From positions 1-64,000 of the forward strand of contig JAISKB010000001.1 in NCBI GenBank assembly GCA_031261085.1: a stretch of 64,000 nucleotides of DNA. The letters run 5' to 3'. Each line of letters begins with the position of its first letter. Positions within the stretch are counted from its first letter, which is position 1. Position numbers and translations under genes: made by a program. This DNA comes from Christensenellaceae bacterium. GTDB lineage: Bacteria > Bacillota > Clostridia > Christensenellales > CAG-138. Below, piece after piece: positions 33,047 through 42,075 of this stretch. A model generated the notes under the pieces. The model saw only the letters and a list, made by a program, of their open reading frames with translations, was not told where the DNA came from and made no database searches.

Positions 33047-33766
33047 ATGTCATCATATGCTTATGATTTACACGTACACACCAAGGATACCAGCAAGTGC
33101 GGGTGGGTCGATGCGGTGGAGCAGGTCGAGCGCTACAAGCGGCTTGGTTATACCGGCATCGTCATTACCGATCACCTGCATGAGGCCTATATTCAAACGC
33201 TGGATTGCGCCGAGGATTGGCCCGCCTGCGCGGAGCTGTTTTTGGCGGGGTATCGCGCGGCCAAGGCGCGCGGCGATGCGATTGGGCTGGATGTTATACT
33301 TGGTATTGAGCTGCGCTTTGACTGTGTGAACGAGTATGACTACCTCGTTTATGGCGTGGATGAAGATTTTTTGCTGCGCAACCCCTACCCCTTCCGTAGC
33401 ACGATTGCCGAATTCTATCAACAGCACGGCGATGAAACGCTCATCATACAGGCGCACCCCTTCCGCAAGGCGCTGGATCCTATCGACCCCGCCTGCCTGC
33501 ACGGCATCGAAATCGTAAACTGCAACCCACGGCATGACAGCCACAATTTGGATGCGTTGGCGCTCGCGCGGCGCGCCCCCCACCTCATCCGCTCCGTGGG
33601 CTCCGATGCGCACCGGGACGGCGACGAGGGCATTGCGGCGGTGCTGTTCCATGAGCGCATACACGATTCCTTCGAGCTGCGGCGCGCGCTGCTCGGCGGC
33701 GATTTCGAGCTAAGGTGCGATGTTTTTGACGATATTATCCGGCAGTCCGCCGGAGATAAAAAATAA
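33047..33766 (+). CDS. PHP-domain phosphoesterase
   Basis: The 239-residue product has the PHP metal-site pattern: YDLHVHTKDTSKCG, GIVITDHLHE, LGIELRF, IIQAHPFRK and VGSDAHRDGDEG. The family includes histidinol phosphatase and other phosphoesterases; this one is too short and too isolated from his genes to be called HisK. It is first in an operon with a PfkB kinase (15-base gap), which suggests a sugar or sugar-phosphate substrate. GGAGG lies 12 bases before ATG 33047. Confidence 0.78.
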   Translation: MSSYAYDLHVHTKDTSKCGWVDAVEQVERYKRLGYTGIVITDHLHEAYIQTLDCAEDWPACAELFLAGYRAAKARGDAIGLDVILGIELRFDCVNEYDYLVYGVDEDFLLRNPYPFRSTIAEFYQQHGDETLIIQAHPFRKALDPIDPACLHGIEIVNCNPRHDSHNLDALALARRAPHLIRSVGSDAHRDGDEGIAAVLFHERIHDSFELRRALLGGDFELRCDVFDDIIRQSAGDKK

Positions 33767-33781
33767 ATATAGGAGCGCATT

Positions 33782-34669
33782 ATGGAACACAAATACGATT
33801 TGCTCATCATAGGGCAGCCATCTTTGGATGTCAATACGGACCATACGGGCCAAACGGTGCGCGAGCTGGGCGGCGCCGTCACTTTTTCGGCGTATTCGGC
33901 GGCCTCGCTGGGGCATAGCGTGGCGGTGCTCCCCCGCGCGCAGCAGGGCGATATCCCGGCGGGGTTCTTTTCGCAAAACCCGCTTATCACCGAGCTGCCC
34001 ATCAACAGCAACCACAGCACCTCCATACAGAACATTTACCACACGGCGGATAAGGAACGCCGCATCTGCAGCGTTTTAAGCCGTATCGATTCTTACACCG
34101 CGGCGGATATTCCCCCGGTGGATGCCGCCATATACCACATTGCCGGTTTGATGCGCAACGATATCGAGGAAGCCGTGATTGAGCTGGCCGCGCAGCGGTC
34201 GCTTGCCGCTGTGGATGTGCAGGGCTTTTTGCGGTGCGCGTACCCGGATGGGCAAATGATTACCGAGGATTGGCCCAATAAGCAAAAGCTGCTGCCGCTC
34301 ATACGGTTCCTCAAAGCCGATGCCGCCGAGGCCGAGGTGCTCACCGGCTATGCCGACCGGCGCGAGGCCGCGAAAAAGCTGTTTTCGCTGGGCGCGCGGG
34401 AGATTATGATTACGCACAACACCGAGGCGCTTATCTATGACGGCGGCACTTTTTATACCCAGCCGCTCAAGCCGCGCAACCTATCCGGCCGCACCGGGCG
34501 CGGCGATACTTGCTTCGCCGCCTACATCACGGAGCGGCTCAACCACTCCATCGAAGAAGCGCTGCTGACAGCCTCGGCGCTGGTATCGCTCAAGATGGAA
34601 ACGCGCGGCCCGTTCTTGGGCAGCCGTGCCGATGTGGAAGCATATATCAAAGAATTCTATCAGGCATAG
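33782..34669 (+). CDS. PfkB-family carbohydrate kinase
   Basis: The 295-residue product has the ribokinase-like fold: ELGGAVTFSAYSAASLGHSV near the N-terminus (substrate lid region), FLKADAAEAEVLTG, REIMITHNTEALI and the catalytic GRTGRGDTCFAAY, where Asp is the base. Substrate may be a sugar or cyclitol. The neighbouring PHP phosphoesterase and the LacI-type operators support a sugar-linked role. AGGAG precedes the start. Confidence 0.85.
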   Translation: MEHKYDLLIIGQPSLDVNTDHTGQTVRELGGAVTFSAYSAASLGHSVAVLPRAQQGDIPAGFFSQNPLITELPINSNHSTSIQNIYHTADKERRICSVLSRIDSYTAADIPPVDAAIYHIAGLMRNDIEEAVIELAAQRSLAAVDVQGFLRCAYPDGQMITEDWPNKQKLLPLIRFLKADAAEAEVLTGYADRREAAKKLFSLGAREIMITHNTEALIYDGGTFYTQPLKPRNLSGRTGRGDTCFAAYITERLNHSIEEALLTASALVSLKMETRGPFLGSRADVEAYIKEFYQA

Positions 34670-34696
34670 GGTTAGCATTCCCCCCATTATTGCCGC

Positions 34697-34724
34697 AAAA
34701 GCGCGCCTTAACCGGCGCGCTTTT
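34697..34724. terminator. Bidirectional terminator between PfkB and ABC exporter genes
   Basis: AAAAGCGCGCC and GGCGCGCTTTT are a perfect 11-bp inverted repeat with a six-base loop and A/T runs at both ends. Confidence 0.85.
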
Positions 34725-34745
34725 AGCATGCAGAAAGAAATAGAA

Positions 34746-36506
34746 TTAACCCGCCGTAAACTGCGCATGATACATATCGTAATAAAGCCCTTTTTGCGCG
34801 AGCAGCTGCTGGTGCGTGCCGCTCTCTATGATGCGGCCGCCATCCAAAACGATGATGCTGTCGGCCTTTTCGATGGTGGAAAGCCGGTGCGCTATGATGA
34901 AGCAGGTCTTATCCCGCATAAGGCGGCGCATGGCGTCGCTGATTTGCAGCTCGGTATCGCAATCCACATTGGAGGTCGCCTCATCCAGTATCAGCATATG
35001 GGAATTGCTGATCATGGCGCGCGCAATGGCCAGCAGCTGCCTTTGCCCCTTCGATAGCGAAGCCATATCATCGGTAACCTGGGTATCGTAGCCCTGCGGC
35101 AGCGACATGATAAACGCGTGCATATGCGCCGCCTTTGCCGCCTCCAACACCTGCTCCCGTGTGGCGCTTTGGTTGCCGTAGGCGATGTTTTCGTATATCG
35201 TGCCGGAGAACAGCCACGTCTCCTGCAGCACCATGGTCCAGGCGCCGCGCAGGCTGCCGCGGGTAATGCTTGCTATATCCTTCCCATCCAGCAGTATCCT
35301 GCCGCTTTGCGGCTCATAAAAGCGCATCAACAGGTTTACGATGGTGGTTTTGCCCGCGCCCGTGGGCCCCACTATGGCCACCACCGAGCCGCGCTTTACA
35401 TCGATGCAAAAATCGCTGAGTATGTTTCGTCCTTCTTCATAGGCAAAATCCACATGCTGGGCGGTCACATCCCCCCCTACCCCGCGCAGCTCCAAAGCGT
35501 CCGCCGCATCCGGCGGTTCGGGCGGCTCGTCGATCAGGTTAAATACCCGATCGGCAGCCGCGCCGGCGGATTGTACATCGCTTAAGATATTGGCGGTTTC
35601 GCGCACAGGCCCCGCGTATTTGCGGGAATACAGCACAAAGGAGGATACCGCGCCCAGCGTCAGCCGCCCGTTTAAGCAGAGTATAGCCCCCAGCATGCTG
35701 CCCAGCGACAGCGCGATATTGCTGAACAGGTTCACCGTAGGCCCGGTTATGCGCGCGGCGGCTTCGGCGGCATAGTTGGCATCGGCCGCGGCGGCGTTGC
35801 TTTTGGCAAAGCGCTCCATAACGCGCTGCTCCCGGCCATAAGCGCTTACGGTATTCATGAGGGAAATGCTCTCCTCCGCCTGCCCGTTCATTGTGCCCAG
35901 GCTGGTGGAGCGGCCTACAAACAGCGCGCGCATACGCTTGGTTTGCCAATTGATGAAGGGTATGGTAAACCCAACGGATACGAATATGATGGCGGAAAGC
36001 ACGGGTGAGAGTATGACCAGCATGGTGAGCGCGCCCGCCACCGTAACGATGCTGGTGAGCACCTGCAACATATCGCTGGAGATGCTGCTGTTTAAGGTAT
36101 CAACATCGTAGCAGATGCGGCTGAGTATATCCCCCACCGGGTGTCGGTCGAAATAGGAGGCGGGGAGCTTGCTGAGCGCCTTAAACACATCCCGCCGCAG
36201 CATGAACGAGAGATTCTGCCCTATCTTGATGAGCCACAACGATACAAAATACGAAAGCAGGGAGGAAAGCGTAAAGCAGGCCAGCATGATGGCGCAATAT
36301 TGAAACACGGCGGTGAAGTTAACCCCGCCCGGCGCCACGATGCTATCGATTACCTTGCCGGTCAGCATGGGTATGGCCAGCTCGAGCAGGTTGGAGGTGA
36401 TGAGCATACACAGGCACAGCGCGACCGTTGCACGATCCTGACACAAGTATTGCCACAGCCGCTTCAAGCCATATTTGGGGGCAGGCGCGCGTTTTTCCTT
36501 CTTCAT
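34746..36506 (-). CDS. ABC exporter half-transporter, second subunit
   Basis: The 586-residue product has six membrane helices then an ATPase domain: GPTGAGKTTIVNLLMRFY (about residue 378), Q-loop MVLQETWLFSGT, signature LSKGQRQ (Gly changed to Lys against the usual LSGGQ), and Walker B LILDEATSNVDC with an intact catalytic Glu. It overlaps the stop of the preceding gene as ATGA, so the two are made in a fixed ratio and very likely form a heterodimer of the multidrug/lipid exporter type. Cargo unknown. Confidence 0.9.
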   Translation of the reverse strand: MKKEKRAPAPKYGLKRLWQYLCQDRATVALCLCMLITSNLLELAIPMLTGKVIDSIVAPGGVNFTAVFQYCAIMLACFTLSSLLSYFVSLWLIKIGQNLSFMLRRDVFKALSKLPASYFDRHPVGDILSRICYDVDTLNSSISSDMLQVLTSIVTVAGALTMLVILSPVLSAIIFVSVGFTIPFINWQTKRMRALFVGRSTSLGTMNGQAEESISLMNTVSAYGREQRVMERFAKSNAAAADANYAAEAAARITGPTVNLFSNIALSLGSMLGAILCLNGRLTLGAVSSFVLYSRKYAGPVRETANILSDVQSAGAAADRVFNLIDEPPEPPDAADALELRGVGGDVTAQHVDFAYEEGRNILSDFCIDVKRGSVVAIVGPTGAGKTTIVNLLMRFYEPQSGRILLDGKDIASITRGSLRGAWTMVLQETWLFSGTIYENIAYGNQSATREQVLEAAKAAHMHAFIMSLPQGYDTQVTDDMASLSKGQRQLLAIARAMISNSHMLILDEATSNVDCDTELQISDAMRRLMRDKTCFIIAHRLSTIEKADSIIVLDGGRIIESGTHQQLLAQKGLYYDMYHAQFTAG

Positions 36507-38221
36507 ACGGCCGCCTCCTGCATCTCGCACAGGCGCCGGTAATACGCGCAGCTTGACTTAAGCGCCGCATGCGCATCCAGCCCAATCACTTCCCCATCCT
36601 TTAAAACCAATATCTGCTTTGCGCCCTGCACGGCGCTCACGCGGGGGGAAATAACGATGCTCGTAATGCCGCTATAGTTTTTTGCAATATCCTGCCTAAG
36701 CTGCATCGAGGTGGCATAGTCGAGCGCGCTCTCGGCGTCGTCGAGCAGCAGTATATCCGGCTGCCCCGCCAGCGCGCGCGCAATGAGTATGCGCTGCTTT
36801 TGGCCGCCGCTCAGGTTGTTGCCGCGTATATCCAGCGGCGCGTCATAGCCCCCGGGCAGGGATTCGATAAACGCTGAAATTTGCGCGGTTTGGGCGGCTT
36901 TGCAGATGTCGTCATCCGAAATATCCCGAAAGAAGGCGATGTTATCCCGCACGCTGCCCGATAGCAGCAGGTCGTTTTGCATCACCGTGCCAAAGTGGGT
37001 GCGCAGCTCGTTAGGGTTCAACCGCAAAATATCGGCCCCACCCAGTTGAACCTGCCCGCGCGTAGGCTGATACAGCCCCAAAACAAGCAGCAACAGCGTG
37101 GTTTTGCCGCTGCCGGTAGGGCCAATAATGCCCAGCGTCTCCCCCTTGTTTAAGGTGAAGGATATATCGCGGAGCGAATCCGGCATGCCATCATTATAGG
37201 CGAAGGAAGCGTGCTCCACACAAATCAGGGGGTTGCAATCCTTATCGAAGCGCGCCGTGCGCGAGGGGGCGGCTTGGTGGGTAACCTGCTCCTGCATCAC
37301 CTCGCTGATGCGGCGCGCCGAGGCGGAGCCCTTGGACCAGGCGAGGAATACCTTCATAATGGAAAGCACCGCGCTGAGTATGATATTGAAGTAAGATAAA
37401 AACGCGATGATGCTGCCGGGGCTGGTTATCCCCCGGCTCACCCGCACCGCGCCTATGGCGATTACCGCCGTAACGCCCAAATTCAGCAAAAACGTCATGG
37501 AAGGGTTGGTGGCGGAAAGTATGCGCCCGGCGCGCAGCTCGGCATCACAGGCGCTTTGGTTAACGGCCGTAAAGCGGCTTATCTCGTAGTCGGATTTGCG
37601 CAGCGCCCGTATCACGCGCGCGCCTATGGCGTTTTCGCGCACCACCCGCACCAGCTTATCCACACATTGCTGCGAAAGGATATATAGGCTGAGCCCGCGC
37701 GTGGTAACAAAATAGGTGATGCAAGCGAGCAGCGGCACGATGAGCAGCTGCACCAGCGCCAGCCACGGCTCCAAAAAGAACGAGAATATGATGCCGCCCA
37801 AAACCAAAAGCGGCGCGCGGATGCCCACGCGCTGCACCTTATCCACCATGGTATGCACGTTGTAGGTGTCGTTTGTAAGGCGGGATATTAACGAAGAGGG
37901 CGTAAAGCGGGCACGCTCCGCGGCGCTGGCGGCGGCGATATTCGCAAACAGCGCGTCGCGCAAATCCTTCGAAAACGCGCAGGAGGTAGCCGCAACCATT
38001 TTATTGGCTGTGATGTTGAAGGACATGGAGGCGATGGAGCAAAGTATCATCAGCCCTCCCACGGCGTAAACGTATTTTTCGCCGCGCGGCATGGCCGTAT
38101 CCACAATATATGCCAGTAAAAACGGCACGACCAGCTCCAACATAGCGCCCGTAAATTTTATAATGATACTTCGGATAACGCGGCGGCTATATGGCTTGAG
38201 ATAGCTTAAAACAACCTGCAT
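36503..38221 (-). CDS. ABC exporter half-transporter, first subunit with degenerate site
   Basis: The 572-residue product has the exporter fold with GPTGSGKTTLLLLVLGLY, canonical signature NLSGGQKQRILIARAL, but Walker B reads LLLDDAESALDY: the catalytic Glu is Asp. This is the mark of the non-hydrolysing site in heterodimeric exporters such as TM287/288, and fits with the altered signature of the partner protein. Ribosome site is weak. The promoter lies just upstream at 38259-38287. Confidence 0.9.
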   Translation of the reverse strand: MQVVLSYLKPYSRRVIRSIIIKFTGAMLELVVPFLLAYIVDTAMPRGEKYVYAVGGLMILCSIASMSFNITANKMVAATSCAFSKDLRDALFANIAAASAAERARFTPSSLISRLTNDTYNVHTMVDKVQRVGIRAPLLVLGGIIFSFFLEPWLALVQLLIVPLLACITYFVTTRGLSLYILSQQCVDKLVRVVRENAIGARVIRALRKSDYEISRFTAVNQSACDAELRAGRILSATNPSMTFLLNLGVTAVIAIGAVRVSRGITSPGSIIAFLSYFNIILSAVLSIMKVFLAWSKGSASARRISEVMQEQVTHQAAPSRTARFDKDCNPLICVEHASFAYNDGMPDSLRDISFTLNKGETLGIIGPTGSGKTTLLLLVLGLYQPTRGQVQLGGADILRLNPNELRTHFGTVMQNDLLLSGSVRDNIAFFRDISDDDICKAAQTAQISAFIESLPGGYDAPLDIRGNNLSGGQKQRILIARALAGQPDILLLDDAESALDYATSMQLRQDIAKNYSGITSIVISPRVSAVQGAKQILVLKDGEVIGLDAHAALKSSCAYYRRLCEMQEAAV

Positions 38222-38258
38222 GTTTTAAATCCAATCCACAAAATTGACTTCATCATTA

Positions 38259-38287
38259 AGTATACATCTTCTTTATATGTAAGACAA
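38259..38287 (-). promoter_or_regulatory. Promoter for the ABC exporter operon
   Basis: Minus-strand TTGTCT and TATACT with a 17-base spacer, about 40 bases before the first start codon. The rest of the gap up to the hydrogenase gene shows no other feature I can support. Confidence 0.55.
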
Positions 38288-38475
38288 TTGTGTATTTAAT
38301 AGCAAAGTTGCACCTCATTCTAGCGAAACTTTGTCAAATTATAGACAAACGCCCGAATTTTAACGATTTACATATGCGTGAGCCGCGAAAATTAACGAAA
38401 CCTGTAGCCGTTTAACGGCGTCGTCATGATAAAATATTATGAAATAGCAAGTAAATTGTTTTGAGGTGACTGCCG

Positions 38476-39897
38476 GTGAGGAAATTTGATACAAAAGTAC
38501 AGTATTTAAAATATAGAGTGCTCTGCGAAGTGGCCAGGCAAGAATGGGAGGATACCCTGCTCGAAAATTTGTTACAAATACCACAAACCATCATGCCCGG
38601 CAACACGCCCACCATGCGCTGCTGTGTATATAAAGAGCGCGCCATCGTGAGCAAGCGCATCAAGCTGGCCATGGGTGGGAATAAGGATAACCCCAATGTA
38701 ATCGAGGTAATCGACATCGCCTGCGATGAATGCCCGATGGGCGGCTATGAGGTGACCCGCGCCTGCCGCGGCTGCCTGGCGCACCGCTGTGAGGATGCCT
38801 GCCGGCGGGACGCCGTTTCTATCGACAACAACCATACGGCGCATATAGATAAAACAAAGTGTGTGGAATGCGGCCTGTGCGCAAAGGTATGCCCCTATGG
38901 CGCCATCACCAATCACAAACGCCCCTGTGAGCAGTCGTGCAAGGTAAAGGCCATCTCCATGAGCGAAACCACAGCCGCGCAAATCGACAACAATGTGTGC
39001 ATCGCCTGCGGCGCTTGCGTGTATCAATGCCCCTGGGGCGCGATTATGGATAAATCCTTCATTTTAGATGCGATTCGCCTTATAAAAGCGAGCGAAAACA
39101 ACCAAAGGTTTCAAGTATATGCCGTCGTTGCGCCCTCCATTTCCAGCCAGTTCACCTATGCCAAATTGGGCCAGGTCATCAACGGCATTGAGGCGCTGGG
39201 GTTTTATACCGTGGTAGAGGCGGCGCTGGGCGCGGATATGGTCGCCTACGCCGAAGCGGCCGAGCTTGCCGAAAGGGGCTTTTTATTGAGCTCCTGCTGC
39301 CCCGCGTTTGTGGATTATGCGCAAAAGCAATTCCCCGATGTGGCGCAGGATATCTCCAGCCTCCTCTCCCCGGCCGCGATGATTGCCCAGCGCATAAAAG
39401 AAACGGCGCCAAACGCGAAGGTCGTTTTTATAGGCCCCTGCACCGCAAAAAAGATGGAGTTCCAAAAAGAACATCTGCATACATTGGTGGATAGCGTGAT
39501 TACCTTCGAAGAATTGCAGGCGCTTTTTGACAGCAAGGAGATCGATATAACCACCCTGCCCGAAGCCGCGCTGGACGACGCTTCGTACTATGGCAGGATA
39601 TTTGCCCGCAGCGGCGGGCTTTCGGACGCGATGGCGGAAGGCCTAAAGGAGCGCGGCCTCGATGATTTTGGGCTGTGCGCCCTGCCCTGCGATGGGATTG
39701 AAGCCTGCCACGCGGTGCTCCAAAGGGCGAGCAAGCAACAGCTTGACGCCAATTTTATCGAGGGTATGGCTTGCATAAATGGCTGCATCGGCGGCGCCGG
39801 CTGCCTAACACACGGCGCTAAAAGCAAGGCGGAGGTTGATAAGTATGGCGCGGAAGCGCTCAAGCAGAGCATTGGCGACGCGCTTAAGGCGTTATAG
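38476..39897 (+). CDS. Monomeric [FeFe] hydrogenase, group B type
   Basis: The 473-residue product has an N-terminal segment LLQIPQTIMPGNTPTMRCCV typical of the group B family, a ferredoxin-like region with CVECGLCAKVCPYGAI and CIACGACVYQCPWGAI (residues about 130-195), and the three H-cluster motifs: SSCCPAF (about 271), GPCTAKKME (about 319) and EGMACINGCIGGAGC (about 428). The family makes or consumes H2 in fermentative clostridia; exact physiological partner is not established. The start is GTG with GAGGTGA six bases upstream. Maturases (HydEFG) are not in the window. Confidence 0.88.
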   Translation: MRKFDTKVQYLKYRVLCEVARQEWEDTLLENLLQIPQTIMPGNTPTMRCCVYKERAIVSKRIKLAMGGNKDNPNVIEVIDIACDECPMGGYEVTRACRGCLAHRCEDACRRDAVSIDNNHTAHIDKTKCVECGLCAKVCPYGAITNHKRPCEQSCKVKAISMSETTAAQIDNNVCIACGACVYQCPWGAIMDKSFILDAIRLIKASENNQRFQVYAVVAPSISSQFTYAKLGQVINGIEALGFYTVVEAALGADMVAYAEAAELAERGFLLSSCCPAFVDYAQKQFPDVAQDISSLLSPAAMIAQRIKETAPNAKVVFIGPCTAKKMEFQKEHLHTLVDSVITFEELQALFDSKEIDITTLPEAALDDASYYGRIFARSGGLSDAMAEGLKERGLDDFGLCALPCDGIEACHAVLQRASKQQLDANFIEGMACINGCIGGAGCLTHGAKSKAEVDKYGAEALKQSIGDALKAL

Positions 39898-39913
39898 TAG
39901 GCGTATTCCATAG

Positions 39914-39942
39914 TTGACATAGCGCTTATGATGTGGTATTCT
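39914..39942 (+). promoter_or_regulatory. Promoter of the aro operon
   Basis: TTGACA and TATTCT with a 17-base spacer; predicted start near 39949, 21 bases before the leader ORF. Confidence 0.75.
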
Positions 39943-39969
39943 TATAAAAATTTATTTATAGGGTAAATT

Positions 39970-40083
39970 ATGAAGCTACAACCGTTCGCAACCAACTATT
40001 TTTACTTTTTTTACTTTGCCAGCTACTTTTGGGGCAAGGTTAAATGGTGTTTGTTGCAAAAACGGGTTGCTCTAAGCTACTAA
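39970..40083 (+). CDS. Putative 37-residue aromatic-rich leader peptide of the aro operon
   Basis: The ORF starts 21 bases past the predicted transcription start, with AGGG seven bases upstream. Codons 10-26 read YFYFFYFASYFWGKVKW: six Phe/five Tyr/two Trp in the whole peptide, nearly all in this run. An intrinsic terminator starts 17 bases after the stop, and the complete shikimate operon follows. The segment GCAAGGTT (40034-40041), just past the aromatic run, is complementary to AGCCTTGC (40103-40110) in the left arm of the terminator, so it can form an anti-terminator if a ribosome stalls at Phe/Tyr codons. This is a textbook attenuation layout. Confidence 0.85.
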   Translation: MKLQPFATNYFYFFYFASYFWGKVKWCLLQKRVALSY

Positions 40084-40100
40084 GCTGATTTAAAAGAGTA

Positions 40101-40136
40101 AAAGCCTTGCAGTGAACATCGCTGCAAGGCTTTTTT
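40101..40136 (+). terminator. Attenuator terminator of the aro operon
   Basis: AAAGCCTTGCAG and CTGCAAGGCTTT form a perfect 12-bp stem with a nine-base loop, followed by T. It ends 60 bases before aroF on the same strand. Confidence 0.9.
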
Positions 40137-40196
40137 AGTAGAGTTAAATTAAATTTTATAAAAGAGTTTCGTTGCAAAGCAGAAAGGAAGTTAATC

Positions 40197-41228
40197 GTGA
40201 TCGTTGTATTAAAACCAAACTACCAGGAGGCGCAGCTAAACAGCCTTCGCAAATGGTTAAAAAGCCTATCCATCGATATTCAGGTAAACGAGGGGCACAG
40301 CCAAACCGTATTGGGCCTGCTGGGCGATACAACCACATTGGATTCCGACCTGATTCGGGCGCTGGAATTTGTGGAAAGCGTGACGCAGGTGCAGGAGCCC
40401 TACAAGAAAGCAAACCGCAAATTCCACCCCGACGATACGATTGTGCGGGTTGGCGAGGTGGAAATAGGCGGCGGCAGCGTCACGATTATCGCCGGGCCCT
40501 GCTCGGTAGAATCCCCCGACCAGCTGTGCTCCATTGCGCAAAGCGTAAAAGCGGCCGGCGCGCAGCTGCTCCGCGGCGGCGCGTTTAAGCCCCGCACCTC
40601 CCCCTATGCCTTTCAGGGCATGCGCGGGCGCGGCATCGAGCTTCTGCTGGAAGCGCGAAAGCTGACCGGCCTGCCCATCGTTACGGAAATCATGGACCTA
40701 TCCCAGCTCGATTTATTCGCGGAGGTCGATGTTATCCAGGTTGGCGCGCGCAACATGCAAAATTTTGAAATGCTCAAAGAGCTTGGGAAAAGCGATAAAC
40801 CCATACTCCTAAAACGAGGGCTGTCCAGCACGATACAGGAGCTGCTCATGAGCGCCGAATACATCATGTCCGGCGGGAACTCCAACGTGATACTGTGCGA
40901 GCGCGGCATACGCACATTCGAAACCGCCACGCGCAATACCTTCGACCTTTCCGCAATCCCGGTCGTAAAGGAGCTGGCGCATCTGCCTATCATAGCGGAC
41001 CCGAGCCACGCAACGGGGTTTTCTAAGTATGTGGCGCCCATGGCGCTTGCGGCGGTGGCCGCGGGCGCGGATGGCCTCATCATCGAGGTGCACAACGACC
41101 CGCCGCACGCCATGTGCGATGGCATACAATCCCTCACGCCGGGTGATTTTGCCGAGCTGGCCACCAGGATACGCGCCACCGCGCCCTATGCCTACAGGCG
41201 AGGCGCCGAAGGGGGCACAAACCTATGA
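40197..41228 (+). CDS. aroF: 3-deoxy-7-phosphoheptulonate (DAHP) synthase, type I-beta
   Basis: The 343-residue product has the KDOP-like DAHP synthase body: [57 protein letters not shown], and DPSHATGF. Residues 1-75 are a ferredoxin-like regulatory domain, as in the Thermotoga enzyme where it mediates Tyr inhibition. It joins PEP and erythrose 4-phosphate, the first step of the shikimate pathway. The start is GTG with AAGGAAG upstream. The stop overlaps the tyrA start as ATGA. First gene after the attenuator. Confidence 0.95.
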   Translation: MIVVLKPNYQEAQLNSLRKWLKSLSIDIQVNEGHSQTVLGLLGDTTTLDSDLIRALEFVESVTQVQEPYKKANRKFHPDDTIVRVGEVEIGGGSVTIIAGPCSVESPDQLCSIAQSVKAAGAQLLRGGAFKPRTSPYAFQGMRGRGIELLLEARKLTGLPIVTEIMDLSQLDLFAEVDVIQVGARNMQNFEMLKELGKSDKPILLKRGLSSTIQELLMSAEYIMSGGNSNVILCERGIRTFETATRNTFDLSAIPVVKELAHLPIIADPSHATGFSKYVAPMALAAVAAGADGLIIEVHNDPPHAMCDGIQSLTPGDFAELATRIRATAPYAYRRGAEGGTNL

Positions 41229-42058
41229 ATATAGGCATTGTAGGGCTGGGGCTGATTGGCGGCTCCATAGCGAAGGCGCTGCGCAAAAATACGGAGCATG
41301 TGGTGTGGGGCTGCGACAGCAACGACTCCATCTGCCTGCAGGCACAGGTCGTGGGCGCCATAGACGATGTTTTGCAGGAGGATAAGCTGGCGCTATGCGA
41401 CCTTGTCGTGATAGCGATATACCCGCAGGATGCCGTGGAATTCGTTAAAAAACACCGGCATCAGTTTAAAAAAGACGGTATCGTGATGGACTGCTGCGGG
41501 GTGAAGCGCGTCGTATGTGAGCCGCTGTTTGCGCTTGCGCAGGAATGCGGGTTCAACTTCGTTGGCGCGCACCCCATGGCGGGCATCGAGTTTTCGGGCT
41601 TCAACCATTCGCAAAACTCGCTGTTCGACAACGCCTCCATGATTATGGTGCCCAGCCCCCATACCGATATAGCCATAACCCATTGGGTAAAAGCGCTGCT
41701 GCTGGAAATCGGCTTTACGCATATCCAAATATCCACGCCCGAGGAGCACGATGAGGTAATCGCCTGCACCTCCCAAATGGCGCATATCGTTTCGAGCGCC
41801 TATGTAAAAAGCCCCACGGCGGCAAAGTATAAAGGATATTCCGCCGGCAGCTTTGGCGATATGACCCGCGTGGCAAAGCTGAACCCGGCCATGTGGGCGG
41901 AGCTGTTTATGGCCAACAGCGACAACCTGCTCGTGGAAATAGACGGGCTGGTGGCGCGCCTGGCCGCGTATGGCGACGCGCTGCGGGCAAAAAACCGCGG
42001 TGAGCTGGAAGCCTTGCTAGAGGACGGCAACCGGATTAAAATCGAACTTACAAAATAA
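41225..42058 (+). CDS. tyrA: Prephenate dehydrogenase
   Basis: The 277-residue product has the NAD-binding [19 protein letters not shown], the active-site-side [15 protein letters not shown] and [11 protein letters not shown], typical of TyrA. It oxidises prephenate to 4-hydroxyphenylpyruvate, the committed step to tyrosine. No C-terminal ACT domain is present, so feedback control, if any, is elsewhere. Start overlaps the aroF stop (ATGA), which suggests translational coupling. Confidence 0.93.
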   Translation: MNIGIVGLGLIGGSIAKALRKNTEHVVWGCDSNDSICLQAQVVGAIDDVLQEDKLALCDLVVIAIYPQDAVEFVKKHRHQFKKDGIVMDCCGVKRVVCEPLFALAQECGFNFVGAHPMAGIEFSGFNHSQNSLFDNASMIMVPSPHTDIAITHWVKALLLEIGFTHIQISTPEEHDEVIACTSQMAHIVSSAYVKSPTAAKYKGYSAGSFGDMTRVAKLNPAMWAELFMANSDNLLVEIDGLVARLAAYGDALRAKNRGELEALLEDGNRIKIELTK

Positions 42059-42075
42059 CATCAAGGGGGTGCGCC

